Shown: positions 1 to 8,499, numbered from the stretch's first letter. The stretch is 64,000 bases of DNA from Pirellula staleyi DSM 6068 (GCF_000025185.1 NC_013720.1:1178001-1242000), one strand, 5' to 3'. The notes: generated by a model from the sequence alone, not told the origin. Made by a program: numbers and translations.

Positions 1-804
1 TTAGACCGCGCCGCTTCGAATTTTCACCATGCCCAGCTTTTGTGGGATCGCGAAAAAGCGACGCAGGAGCAAGCAGCCGCCGACAAACTGGCCGCAGAGC
101 GGGCCGCTCTCGAACTCGAGTATGCCGCGCGTCACAAGCGACTCGACGAGGTGGAACTGCAGCTTCTCGCCCAAACCCAGCAAGTGGCCAGCGAACTGCG
201 CTCGCTCAGCGACGAACGTGCCACCTGGAATGTCGAGCGCGAGCGGCAACTGCGTGCCATCGAAAAGCGATCGGCAGTCGCCGAGGAGCAGCTGGCGCGA
301 AAAACCAAGGCCATCGCCACGCGCGAGACGATGCTCGACGAGCAGCAGCGGAGCCTGCTTACGCTGCAAGATCAACTCCACACGATGCACCGCGAAACGT
401 TGGAAATGCGGCTGATTGCCGAGCAACTCTGGGCCCAAACGAGTGGTCGGCTCTCGACGCCGGAAGTGATGCAATCGATCGCCGCACTTCGGCTCAAACT
501 GGCCGAGCATTATCAGATCGACCTGGCGCAAGTGGCCAAAGAGCGCGAAGAGCTTTCGCGCCTCGCCACGCGACTTGCCGAACAAGCGCGTGCCCTGGAT
601 TCGCGTCATCAGGAGCTCAAAACCTGGCGCAGCCGCGAGCAGCAAGCGGTGGAGCACGACGCGCGACAACTCCTCGCGCAGCAAATCGAGCTCGAAGAGC
701 AATCGAGTCGTCTCGCAGCCGAGCGTGCTACGTGGCAAGAGGAGCGCCGGCGACTACTCGCCGAGATCCGCGAACTCCGTAAAGCGGAACTGACGAGCGT
801 ATAA
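1..804 (+). CDS. Coiled-coil protein, 5' end outside window
   Basis: The reading frame is open from base 1, so the gene begins upstream of the window; a TTG at 40 is only the first start-like codon inside it. The visible part, at least 267 residues, is almost entirely Ala/Glu/Gln/Arg-rich heptad-like sequence with runs such as LAAERAALE and LEEQSSRLAAERATW. This predicts a long parallel coiled coil with a short non-coiled stretch around the RLSTPEVMQSIAAL segment. There is no signal peptide or enzymatic motif in the visible part. Such proteins are usually structural or scaffolding, but no family is recognised. It is followed by a 113-bp gap before the MNIO gene, so co-transcription is possible but not shown. 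Confidence 0.75.
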   Translation, partial: LDRAASNFHHAQLLWDREKATQEQAAADKLAAERAALELEYAARHKRLDEVELQLLAQTQQVASELRSLSDERATWNVERERQLRAIEKRSAVAEEQLARKTKAIATRETMLDEQQRSLLTLQDQLHTMHRETLEMRLIAEQLWAQTSGRLSTPEVMQSIAALRLKLAEHYQIDLAQVAKEREELSRLATRLAEQARALDSRHQELKTWRSREQQAVEHDARQLLAQQIELEEQSSRLAAERATWQEERRRLLAEIRELRKAELTSV

Positions 805-917
805 GCGTGGCCTCTCGAAGCGACCGCTGCGCCGCACGACCGGATGTCGATCCGCTAAGATGCAAATAAGCCAGCAGCATCTTTCGGTCGCATCGTTCGC
901 TTACTAAACGCCGCGCT

Positions 918-1895
918 ATGTCCTCTTCGTCCGACAATTCGCTCCCCCGCTTGCCGCGCCTCGGTCTCCCCAACTTGGGGCTGGGCGTTGGGCTGCGGAG
1001 CTCGCATTTTGGCTACCTACTGCGCGAGCAACCAGCAGTCGATTGGCTCGAGGTACTGAGCGAAAACTACCTCGATTCGCAAGGTCGCCCCCGCGCGGTG
1101 GTTCGCACACTAGCCGAGCACTATCCGCTGGTGCTGCATGGCGTTTCTCTCTCGATTGGCAGCACCGATCCGCTGAACTTTGGGTATCTCGAAAAGCTTC
1201 GCGCGCTGGCCGCCGAAACCGAGGCCCGCTGGGTGAGCGATCACTTGTGCTGGACCGGTGTGATGGGGCGCAATTCGCACGATCTGCTTCCCCTCCCCCT
1301 CACCGAAACTTGCCTCGCGCATGTCGCCGCGCGCGTCCATGCGGTGCAAGAGTTCTTGGGTAGGCCGATCGTTCTCGAAAACCCTAGCTCTTACATCACC
1401 TTCGCGCAATCCACGTTAGGTGAAGCAGAGTTCCTGGCTACCCTCTCCCAGCAAACGGGCTGTGGTCTATTATTAGATCTTAATAACGTCTTGGTCTCTT
1501 GCATCAATCATGGATGGGACCCCATTGAGTATTTAGATACCATTCCAGCCGATCGCGTTGTGCAGATGCATTTGGCGGGACATACTAAACTCGCCACGCA
1601 CTTATTAGATACCCACGATGGTCCGGTAATCGATCCCGTTTGGCAGCTCTTTGCCTATGCGACTCAAAAAACCGGAGCCGTTAGTACCCTACTGGAATGG
1701 GACGCTAAAATTCCAGAGTTTCCCGTCGTGCATGCGGAAGTGCTGCGGGCGAAATCGATGATCGAGCAGTACCTCAATCAGTCGGCGGATAGCATTCGCG
1801 CGAGTTGCCGTGAATATGCCAGTCGCGAGGCTTCTGAGCCTCAATCGCTGGCGATTCCACACCCTTCGACACTCGCTACCGCAGAAGTGGAGTAG
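918..1895 (+). CDS. DUF692 / MNIO-family (BufB-like) iron oxidative enzyme
   Basis: This is a 325-residue TIM-barrel protein of the DUF692 family, now known as multinuclear non-heme iron oxidases (MNIO; MbnB, TglH, BufB). These enzymes modify cysteines or other residues in ribosomal peptides. The expected metal-site motifs are present in order: SENYLDS near 48, His74 in LVLHG, Asp108-His109 in SDHL, Glu144 in LENPSS, Asp187 in LDLNN, His208 and His212 in HLAGH, Asp221-His223 and Glu270. The ATG at 918 is the only sensible start. The next gene, a BufC-like DUF2063 protein, begins 3 bases after the stop, the standard partner arrangement. No precursor peptide gene of the DUF2282/BufA type is visible on either side. 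Its substrate is therefore unknown; it may act on a peptide encoded elsewhere. Confidence 0.92.
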   Translation: MSSSSDNSLPRLPRLGLPNLGLGVGLRSSHFGYLLREQPAVDWLEVLSENYLDSQGRPRAVVRTLAEHYPLVLHGVSLSIGSTDPLNFGYLEKLRALAAETEARWVSDHLCWTGVMGRNSHDLLPLPLTETCLAHVAARVHAVQEFLGRPIVLENPSSYITFAQSTLGEAEFLATLSQQTGCGLLLDLNNVLVSCINHGWDPIEYLDTIPADRVVQMHLAGHTKLATHLLDTHDGPVIDPVWQLFAYATQKTGAVSTLLEWDAKIPEFPVVHAEVLRAKSMIEQYLNQSADSIRASCREYASREASEPQSLAIPHPSTLATAEVE

Positions 1896-1898
1896 GCT

Positions 1899-2795
1899 GT
1901 GAATCGTCGCGAATTACCGCTGGAAACCTTACAGCAATGGATGCTCACGGCTATTGCGCACCCAGGTGGAATCCGCGCGGGTCTTGATGCTGCGCAGCGC
2001 GCGACGGGCATTCATGCCGAACATCTAAGCTCCTTGATTTCGCCCAGCCAGTGGCAATCTTCCGCCGAGCGACTGGCGGTTTATAACGACGCCTATTTTG
2101 CGCGTCTTTTGGCTTGTATGGTCGAGCTCTTTCCCGCCACAGCCGAGCTTTTAGGTCTCGAAGCCTTTCAAGCCCTTGCAGCGCGCTATTTAGTCACCCA
2201 TCCACCTACCAGTTATTCATTGCATCATCTGCCCGATACCTTTGAAGCCCACTTACAATCGCGCTTGCCCGACGATGATCCGCTCGCGATCTGCGTGCTC
2301 GATATGCTGCGGCTGGAGCGCGCCATCGACCGGGTGTTTGATGGTCCGGGTCTGGAAGAGCAAACGCTCGTGCCGCTGCACGAAAAACTTGCCTCGGTGC
2401 AGCTCGATGAGCTGCTGGCCAGCCGACTCGTGCTCCATCCGAGCTTACAGATTCTCGAGCTGCGCTCGGCGGTGAGTCACTTTTACACCCAGTTTCGCAA
2501 GCAACAGCGTCGCGAGCTGCCTGCGATCTTCAACGCGCCGGAATCGCTCGCCCTGATTCGCCGCCACTACATTGTGCAGCGGGTTCCCCTCTCTCCAGCC
2601 GAGCATCTGCTGATTCGCGCGGCACAGCAGCATCCGCTGGTGAGCGAACTACTCGAGCATCTAGGGGAACTGGCCGAGTCGCAGCAGCGCGACCACAAGC
2701 TGGCCGAGACGGCCCTCGCCGAGCTCCGCCCGATCATGGCGCGGCTGGCTGAAACGGGCGTTTTTTGCGATCTTCACTTCCAGCAGCGCGATTAA
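1899..2795 (+). CDS. DUF2063 (HvfC/BufC-like) MNIO partner protein
   Basis: This 298-residue protein starts at GTG 1899, three bases after the MNIO stop, so the two are translationally linked. The N-terminal 100 residues carry the DUF2063 signature: an LQQWMLTAI helix, then the RLAVYNDAYFARL and LFPATAELLG motifs that define putative DNA-binding/HvfC domains. The C-terminal part is helical and resembles the peptide-recognition half of BufC-type proteins. In characterised bufferin and TglHI systems the partner binds the leader of the precursor peptide and presents it to the MNIO enzyme. That role is inferred here by family. A stem-loop at 2812-2844 lies just downstream, with no T-tract. Confidence 0.9.
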   Translation: MNRRELPLETLQQWMLTAIAHPGGIRAGLDAAQRATGIHAEHLSSLISPSQWQSSAERLAVYNDAYFARLLACMVELFPATAELLGLEAFQALAARYLVTHPPTSYSLHHLPDTFEAHLQSRLPDDDPLAICVLDMLRLERAIDRVFDGPGLEEQTLVPLHEKLASVQLDELLASRLVLHPSLQILELRSAVSHFYTQFRKQQRRELPAIFNAPESLALIRRHYIVQRVPLSPAEHLLIRAAQQHPLVSELLEHLGELAESQQRDHKLAETALAELRPIMARLAETGVFCDLHFQQRD

Positions 2796-2811
2796 TGACC
2801 TTCGATCCATC

Positions 2812-2844
2812 GAAAATCTCGATAGTAAGCATCGAAAGATTTTC
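2812..2844 (+). terminator. Stem-loop after the MNIO/BufC pair, possible terminator
   Basis: GAAAATCT (2812-2819) pairs with AGATTTTC (2837-2844), and the inner CGAT pairs with ATCG across a two-base bulge. It follows the BufC stop by 16 bases. There is no run of T after the stem, so it may only stabilise the 3' end. Confidence 0.35.
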
Positions 2845-2954
2845 AGTAATCGCCGCCTCTTGCGCGCTGATAATAGCTAGGCCTTAGCGCTACCCGTGCG
2901 CACTTGCGTCGCCGCAAGCTCTGCTGAGCATCGACACCCCCGAAGGATGGATTG

Positions 2955-3686
2955 ATGACGAAAAAGAGTTCCGCTCCGAAGAGTCCCACCAAGAATCCAC
3001 CCCAAAAGCAAGTTCTGCTGCTGTCGTGCATGGACCTGCGACTCGCCGACGACACTGCCCGCTTTATGGACGCCTATAATCTTCAAAACCGCTACGACCA
3101 TCTAACTTTCGCTGGCGCAGCAATGGGAGCGCTTCATCTGGGCACACCAATCGAGCAGTCCAATCGATCCATGGTCACTTTGCCTTGGAAGAAGGTCTTC
3201 TTCCACCATTTTCAAGTGGCCATTGAAGTTTTAAGGCGAGAAATCAAAGATGTATTTCTAGTCGAGCATTTTGACTGTGGCGCCTATAAGAACTTGCATC
3301 CCAGTGCAGACGTTCGCCGTGAGTACGAGCGCCTGAGTCGGATGGATATGAAGCTGCTAGAACCCATCCATGCCGAAGAGGCCGCCGCATTCGCCGACGA
3401 AATAAAAGAGTTCTGTGATGAACGCCAAGCTTTTCATGGTACAGTGTTAGTCGCTATTCAAACCCTAATCACGGTGGGAAGCAACGCTCCCAGCGAAGTA
3501 AAGAAGTTGTTTCGCCAAGTGTTTGAGCCAGAATCGACATGCCCGATCGAAAAATGGAAGGTTCCGGCAGCTGAGTTGCTATACCGAAAACTCATTGAGA
3601 CCGAGCTGAAGGTTGCTGCATGGAAAGATATTGGCGTGCGAGCTTATGTTCTCGATCTTAAGGGTAATCCTATCGATCTGTTTTAA
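2955..3686 (+). CDS. Beta-carbonic-anhydrase-like protein
   Basis: This 243-residue protein has the zinc-site layout of beta-class carbonic anhydrases: Cys25-x-Asp27-x-Arg29 in LLSCMDLRL and His105-x2-Cys108 in EHFDCGAY. These are the three zinc ligands plus the Asp-Arg dyad. The N-terminus (about 20 residues) is Lys/Pro/Ser-rich. The spacing between motifs and the C-terminal half, with a conserved-looking YVLDLKGNPIDLF end, depart from classical enzymes, so the activity could be carbonic anhydrase or a related zinc lyase. I chose ATG 2955 over TTG 2952 because AAGGA at 2943-2947 then lies 7 bases upstream. It sits alone after the MNIO pair, separated by 160 bases. Confidence 0.75.
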   Translation: MTKKSSAPKSPTKNPPQKQVLLLSCMDLRLADDTARFMDAYNLQNRYDHLTFAGAAMGALHLGTPIEQSNRSMVTLPWKKVFFHHFQVAIEVLRREIKDVFLVEHFDCGAYKNLHPSADVRREYERLSRMDMKLLEPIHAEEAAAFADEIKEFCDERQAFHGTVLVAIQTLITVGSNAPSEVKKLFRQVFEPESTCPIEKWKVPAAELLYRKLIETELKVAAWKDIGVRAYVLDLKGNPIDLF

Positions 3687-3902
3687 TAGTGAAATACATT
3701 CGCAGGCTATCGGTCTGTCGTTTTATCATGCTGCTCGGGAGTATAGGTTTCTCGAGCCGAAGATTTCGCGAGGCCCAGGCAATCCATGCCGATGAAGCCG
3801 CTAAGCGAAGATAAGCTTTGTATTATTGTGCTCAAACGGTGTTTTAGTAGTGGATAGTTACTTAGTGATCTCAGAACTCTTCGCACCAAAAAGGAGATTC
3901 TA

Positions 3903-4200
3903 GTGATTGCTTTCGATGTGTCGGTGAATGGTCGTGTGATTCAGACCGTTGGTGCAGGTGAAAAGGGCATGATCAGAACCGAACTGATGTGGGCTTGTTT
4001 CACCAGACACATCGGGAGGCGATTGGAGTTAATTGCAACTCTCTTCTCGTGGGATGAATGGGGAAGGGTCGGCGCACTTGTCATGGGACACGTGGCATTG
4101 CAGACCTGGCGATGAAGTGACGATTCGAATTGTTGAGCGCGATGCGGTTGATCCCCCAGACGAAACTACGCCGGCGAAACCTCGACCAGGGGGCGGATGA
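3903..4200 (+). pseudogene. Small conserved-looking protein gene with a single-base frameshift
   Basis: A GTG at 3903 preceded by AAGGAG (3891-3896) opens a frame that stops at 4115 with a C-terminus unlike its N-terminus. Dropping one G from the GGGG run at 4060-4063 joins MIAFDVSVNG...LFSWDEW to EGSAHLSWDTW, then RPGDEVTIRIVERDAVDPP and a Pro-rich tail ending at 4200. The joined product is about 98 residues. Its C-terminal segment looks like a compact beta domain ending in a DEVTIRIVE strand, much more protein-like than the in-frame tail. Either the gene is a recent pseudogene or the base call is wrong. No function is known to me. If unshifted, the product is 70 residues (3903-4115). Confidence 0.6.
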
Positions 4201-4251
4201 AGTGCCTTCGGTGGTTGCTGCAGTTGTCCTAACCCCTTACGGGGCGCTGGG

Positions 4252-4280
4252 TTGACGACTTTTAGGGTGGCCGCTAGATT
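4252..4280 (+). promoter_or_regulatory. Sigma70-like promoter for rpsB
   Basis: TTGACG at 4252-4257 and TAGATT at 4275-4280 are separated by exactly 17 bases. Initiation would be near 4287, leaving a leader of about 210 bases before the rpsB GTG. A leader that long is compatible with autoregulation by the ribosomal protein, which is common for rpsB. Confidence 0.55.
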
Positions 4281-4498
4281 ATGGGATTCCTCAGGGCTAT
4301 TCGTGCGCGTTTCCAGGCCGAATATGCCGTGGGTGATCAGCCGAGCGGCTGATCGTAAACTGTTATCTGGAAACCATTTATCCCGCTCCAAGCGAAGGCT
4401 CTTAAGACCTGTGACGTAAACGGCTCGAGACACTTGCCCCTGGGCAAATGGCTCCGCCAGTCATGGCTACTAGGGTGTGGGAAAGAAAGAGGACACTC

Positions 4499-5269
4499 GT
4501 GTCGGCAGATACGCTCGTTGCAGAATTGGTGGAAGCTGGCGTTCACTTCGGTCACCGCGCAAGCCGCTGGAATCCGAAGATGGCCCCTTACATCTATGCC
4601 CGTAAGAACGGCATTCACATCGTTGATATCCGCGAAACCGTTCGCGGTTTGCTCCGTGCCAAGAAGTACCTGGCGCAAGTCGCTGCCCAAGGCAGCTTGA
4701 TCCTGTTCGTCGGCACCAAAAAGCAAGCGGGGCCCGCGATCGAACGCGAAGCACTCCGCTGCCACATGCCATTCGTTGCTGAACGTTGGCTCGGTGGCAC
4801 GCTCACCAACTTCCGCACGATTCGCAGCCGACTCGGTCGTCTCGAAGAAGTCGAGAAGGTGCGTGGCGGTGAAGAGCTCGCCACCTACAGCAAGAAGGCC
4901 CAATCGGCCCTCGCTCGCGAATATCGCAAGATGTATCGCAACCTCAACGGTATTCGCACGCTGAACCGCTTGCCAGAATGCCTGGTGATCTTCGATCCGA
5001 ACAAAGAAAAGAACGCGATCAAGGAAGCCCGCTCGCTCGGCATCAAGACCGTGGCTCTGATCGATACCGACTGCGATCCTGACACCGTTGACCTGCCAAT
5101 TCCAGGTAACGACGACGGTATCCGCTCGGTGGAACTGATCGCTCGCCACTTGGCTGAAGCGATCCTGGTGGGTGCTCAGTCGGCCGCTTCCCGCAAGGGT
5201 GACAAGGGCGATCGTCCAGCTCCAGCTGCCCCAGCTCCCGACAAGGATGCCGACGGCGCTTCGGCCTAA
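4499..5269 (+). CDS. rpsB: 30S ribosomal protein S2
   Basis: S2 binds the small-subunit body and is needed for S1 recruitment. The signature [19 protein letters not shown] followed by [14 protein letters not shown] is unmistakable, and the [10 protein letters not shown] and later IDTDCDP motifs are in place. I start at GTG 4499, giving 256 residues, because it is the family-typical position just before the LVAELVEAG helix and an AGAGGA precedes it. An upstream in-frame start at 4448 would add 17 atypical residues. The C-terminal 35 residues form an Ala/Pro/Asp/Lys-rich tail, longer than in E. coli. It is the first gene of the rpsB-tsf-pyrH-frr module, with a promoter at 4252-4280. Confidence 0.97.
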   Translation: MSADTLVAELVEAGVHFGHRASRWNPKMAPYIYARKNGIHIVDIRETVRGLLRAKKYLAQVAAQGSLILFVGTKKQAGPAIEREALRCHMPFVAERWLGGTLTNFRTIRSRLGRLEEVEKVRGGEELATYSKKAQSALAREYRKMYRNLNGIRTLNRLPECLVIFDPNKEKNAIKEARSLGIKTVALIDTDCDPDTVDLPIPGNDDGIRSVELIARHLAEAILVGAQSAASRKGDKGDRPAPAAPAPDKDADGASA

Positions 5270-5718
5270 GTGATTTCGCGGCCATTCGGGCCTCGGTTTC
5301 ACCCGGCTACCAGCGTTTGCGGATTCCCCGCTCCACGAACATTGCTACGTGGCTCCACTTTTTGCTTCGGCGAAGTGGAGCCCTGCGAGCAACCAATCGA
5401 GAGTGGCGAGGCTCGCACACAGCTCCTTGCAGCGGTTGGCCCTCTTGGCTTAAGTCGCTCGGCAAAGGCCCATGAACTTCAAAGTTCACTGGCTTGTCGA
5501 TGCTTAAGTAGGAGTCAGCCGATCTCCTTCATGAATTTTTGCGGCGCAGGTTCCTTTCGCAGGTCGCGCCGCGTCGAAGTGCTCGCCAAAATCGCTAAAA
5601 TGCGGTCGCGACGAGCTTCTTCCCCCACAACATCCACTTGCTACTGCGAAGTTCCAGCGCCACTTGGCGACCACTTCCAGAGCCCACGCAATACACCACA
5701 TTTCAGGAGAAATTAGAG
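5270..5718. other. 449-bp gap between rpsB and tsf, with a strong hairpin
   Basis: No gene is seen here. GGCTCCACTT (5351-5360) and AAGTGGAGCC (5373-5382) form a perfect 10-bp stem, with a GC-TTCG-GC element inside the loop. It has no T-tract, but it could end or stabilise the rpsB transcript. The tsf Shine-Dalgarno AGGAGA lies at 5705-5710. Most bacteria have a much shorter rpsB-tsf spacer. Confidence 0.5.
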
Positions 5719-6552
5719 ATGGCCGAGATTACAGCCGCCCTCGTGCGTGCCCTGCGCGACGAGACCGGACTTCCGATGATGGATTGCAAGAAAGCCCTTA
5801 GCGAATCGGGTGGCGACGTTGCCGCTGCGAAGGAATGGCTCCGCAAGAACGGCGTGGCGATTCTGATCAAGCGTTCGGATCGCGAAACCGGCTTTGGTCG
5901 TTTCGGCATCTACTGCGGCGTGGCCAACACCACCGGCGCGATCGTCGAACTGAAGTGCGAAAGCGCCCCAGTCGCTGGCAGCGAAGAGTTCATCACTCTG
6001 GCCAACGACCTGGCCAAGCAACTCGCTACCGGTCCTGGTGCAAAGACCGCCGACGAACTCCTCGATCAGCCTTCGCCAAGCCAACCTGGCAAGACCCTTC
6101 GCGAAGTCAAAGACGAGATGTTCAACCGCATCCGCGAAGTCTTCAACGTGGGTCGCATGGCTCGCTTCGATGGCCCTTGCGGTGGCTATAGCCATAACAG
6201 CGGTACCGTTTCGGGCGTACTGCTCGAAGTGGAAGGTGGCAACGACGTGGCTGCCAAAGACGTCTGCATGCACACTGCTGCGATGCGTCCGATTTCGCTC
6301 GTGAAGGAAGAAATCGACCCCGCTATCGTCGAGAAGGAACGGGAAATCCTGAAGGCTGCTGCCCTGAACGAAGGGAAGCCTGCCAACATTGTCGACAAGA
6401 TGGTGGAAGGTCGCCTGAAGAACTTCTACGCCGAGAAGTGCCTCGCCGAACAGCCGTTCGTCAAGGAAAACAGCATCTCGGTCGCCAAGTACGCCGAACA
6501 GAACAACATGAAGCTGAAGCGCTTCGTGCTGTGGGAACTCGGCAAGGAATAA
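5719..6552 (+). CDS. tsf: Elongation factor Ts
   Basis: EF-Ts is the nucleotide exchange factor for EF-Tu. The N-terminal UBA-like domain carries the hallmark LRDETGLPMMDCKKAL, which overlaps the TDVF-type EF-Tu contact region. It is followed by the two-lobed core with VELKCESAPVAG and the dimerisation-type C-terminal region. The start is ATG 5719, with AGGAGA 8 bases upstream, giving 277 residues, normal for the family. A longer open frame from 5638 lacks any support. It lies downstream of rpsB and is followed by a rho-independent terminator at 6603-6647. Confidence 0.97.
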   Translation: MAEITAALVRALRDETGLPMMDCKKALSESGGDVAAAKEWLRKNGVAILIKRSDRETGFGRFGIYCGVANTTGAIVELKCESAPVAGSEEFITLANDLAKQLATGPGAKTADELLDQPSPSQPGKTLREVKDEMFNRIREVFNVGRMARFDGPCGGYSHNSGTVSGVLLEVEGGNDVAAKDVCMHTAAMRPISLVKEEIDPAIVEKEREILKAAALNEGKPANIVDKMVEGRLKNFYAEKCLAEQPFVKENSISVAKYAEQNNMKLKRFVLWELGKE

Positions 6553-6602
6553 GCCCGCCAGGTCTGTCCCCTTGGGACCGCCTGATAATCACGCTACGCT
6601 TA

Positions 6603-6647
6603 AGCCCACGGCTCTGGCACCCTGCCTCAGCCGTGGGCTTTTTCTTT
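6603..6647 (+). terminator. Rho-independent terminator after tsf
   Basis: AGCCCACGGCT (6603-6613) and AGCCGTGGGCT (6629-6639) form a perfect 11-bp stem followed by TTTTTCTTT. It lies only about 44 bases before the pyrH start, so pyrH either has its own promoter overlapping this region or is reached by read-through. Confidence 0.85.
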
Positions 6648-6690
6648 GACTTCTGTTTCGGGCGATGGCAACCTTCGAAGGAATTTCGCG

Positions 6691-7458
6691 ATGACGTCGG
6701 CTGCAGAGCAAACGACTCGTCCCACGTTCAAACGCGTGGTACTCAAACTCTCCGGCGAAAGCCTCAGTCACGCAGGCGAGCGTGGCATCGGCATGGAAGA
6801 AGTCGTTCACATCGCCTCGCAAATTCAGCAAGCGCAGCAACTCGGCTGTCAGATCGCGGTGGTGGTTGGCGGGGGGAATATCCTCCGGGGAGCCCAGTTC
6901 AAAGGGACGAGCGCCAGCATCCAGGAAGCGACCGCCCACTACATGGGGATGCTCGCCACGGTTATCAACGCCCTGGCACTGCAAGACGCCCTGGAATCGC
7001 TCAACTGCGCCACGCGGGTGATGTCGGCGATTCGGATGGACGGGGTCGCGGAACCTTACATCCGCCGTCGTGCCCATCGTCACCTCGAAAAGGGACGCAC
7101 CATCATTCTGGCTGCTGGAACTGGCAGCCCGTTTGTCACCACCGACACCGCTGCTGCTCAGCGTGCTTTGGAACTCGAAGCCGACATCCTGATGAAGGCG
7201 ACCCGGGTCGATGGGGTTTATAGCGACGACCCCGAGCGCAACCCGCATGCGGTGCTCTATAGCGAACTCGATTACAAGACGGTTCGCGAACGGAACTTGC
7301 GCGTGATGGATAGCACCGCCATTGCCCAGTGCATGGAACACAACATGCCGATCCTGGTGTTCAACTTCCGCAAGGATGGGAACATTCAGCGTGCGGTTCG
7401 GGGCGAAAAAGTGGGTACCCGCATCACCAGCAAACCGGTCCCCCCCACCACGGCGTAA
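6691..7458 (+). CDS. pyrH: UMP kinase
   Basis: UMP kinase phosphorylates UMP to UDP in pyrimidine nucleotide synthesis. The protein belongs to the amino-acid-kinase fold: [12 protein letters not shown] at the N-terminus, [11 protein letters not shown] for the nucleotide site, and [16 protein letters not shown], a very conserved helix of bacterial PyrH. Near the C-terminus are [14 protein letters not shown] and [20 protein letters not shown] 6691 has GAAGGA 8 bases upstream and gives 255 residues, the usual length plus a short N-terminal extension. A frame extending back to 6646 runs into the tsf terminator and is unlikely. It belongs to the rpsB-tsf-pyrH-frr cluster. Confidence 0.96.
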   Translation: MTSAAEQTTRPTFKRVVLKLSGESLSHAGERGIGMEEVVHIASQIQQAQQLGCQIAVVVGGGNILRGAQFKGTSASIQEATAHYMGMLATVINALALQDALESLNCATRVMSAIRMDGVAEPYIRRRAHRHLEKGRTIILAAGTGSPFVTTDTAAAQRALELEADILMKATRVDGVYSDDPERNPHAVLYSELDYKTVRERNLRVMDSTAIAQCMEHNMPILVFNFRKDGNIQRAVRGEKVGTRITSKPVPPTTA

Positions 7459-7938
7459 GCCGGGTGCTCTGGAGGCTGTGATCAAACATCCCTAGCAGTC
7501 CGTCTATCGATCCATACCAGGTCTTGGGTGCCACTGGCATGTTGCCAGTGCAGAAGTTGGAAGGGGATGTTTTGGGCGAAATCTGCCTAAAACCGAAGAG
7601 TCCATCTACACTTCTCACTGGGCAGAGCCCAGTGGCACGCTGAATTGCAGCCTACTCCTTGCAGAATGACATGGATTGTTAGACGGACCACCTTGCGCAG
7701 CAGTTCTGCGGCGCTATTGGGGCCTGCTGATTCGCGCGACTCTCGTCCTGCGCTGGCGGCGGTGGCAACGCTGGCCAAATTGCGGTACGATTGGTTGCTT
7801 CTCGAGAATCGGCCCATCGGCCCGCAAATTCCGCAGCCGATTCCCTTTTCGACGCCTGGGTCCAGCATCCGCAGGACGGCACGCACTCTCCTTCACCGCG
7901 TGCTCCTCGGACGACTCGATATAGAAGGATCTCTCACC
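7459..7938. other. 480-bp gap between pyrH and frr
   Basis: It contains the BIME-like repeat listed separately (7500-7670). The rest, 7671-7938, is open in the frr frame but lacks protein-like composition, so I treat it as leader. An AGAAGGA (7923-7929) precedes frr. Confidence 0.5.
7500..7670 (+). repeat. BIME-like dispersed repeat, copy A
   Basis: About 170 bases here match the reverse complement of 44028-44195 over nearly the whole length. Each end holds a small hairpin: CACTGGCA-TGT-TGCCAGTG at 7532-7550 and CACTGGGC-AGA-GCCCAGTG at 7616-7634. The outer flanks, GTGCCACTGG and CCAGTGGCAC, are inverted copies of each other. Two inverted REP-type units around a 65-base spacer is the layout of a BIME. 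No RAYT transposase is in the window. Confidence 0.8.
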
Positions 7939-8499
7939 ATGCCAGCCGACGAAATTCTGTTCGACGTTGAAGAACGAATGGAAAAAGCCATTTCGGTTCT
8001 CAAGGGCCAACTTGCCGGTATCCGCACCGGACGCGCGAATCCGGGTCTTGTGGATTCGCTCCGCGTGGAAGTCTACGGCAGCCCGACCCCGATGAAATCG
8101 CTCGCCTCGGTCGGTGCCCCCGAACCGCAGCAGATCGTCATCCGACCTTACGACGCCAGCACGATCAAAGACATCGAAAAAGCGATCATCGCCAGCGGAC
8201 TCGGCTTCGCGCCGCAGAACGACGGTCGTGTGATCCGCCTCAATGTGCCGCCACTCACCACCGAAACGCGCCGCAAACTGGTGGCTCGCATCAAGGAACT
8301 GACCGAAGAAGCGAAGGTCTCGATCCGCAACGTTCGCCGCGATGGAAACAAAGCAGCCGAGCAAGAGGAGAAAGACAAACTCCTTTCGGAAGATGAGTGC
8401 AAAAAGGTCAAGGAAGATGTGCAAGAGCTGACCAAGAAGTACGAGAACACCGCTGGCGAAATGGCCAAGCATCGCGAAGCGGAAGTGATGGACAACTAG
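7939..8499 (+). CDS. frr: Ribosome recycling factor
   Basis: RRF splits post-termination ribosomes together with EF-G. The 186-residue length is standard. The N-terminal helix with MEKAISVLKGQLAGIRTGRANPGL, the domain II hinge with VEVYGSPTPMKSLASV and the central VIRLNVPPLTTETRRKLV are all diagnostic; the C-terminal RNVRRDGNK motif is also present. ATG 7939 has AGAAGGA 9 bases upstream. It closes the rpsB-tsf-pyrH-frr series, but the repeat-containing gap before it suggests a separate transcript. Confidence 0.97.
   Translation: MPADEILFDVEERMEKAISVLKGQLAGIRTGRANPGLVDSLRVEVYGSPTPMKSLASVGAPEPQQIVIRPYDASTIKDIEKAIIASGLGFAPQNDGRVIRLNVPPLTTETRRKLVARIKELTEEAKVSIRNVRRDGNKAAEQEEKDKLLSEDECKKVKEDVQELTKKYENTAGEMAKHREAEVMDN

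Noticed and set aside
4337-5302. 321-codon minus-strand frame opposite rpsB
   Set aside because: rpsB is unmistakable on the plus strand; the opposite frame has no motif or start signal.
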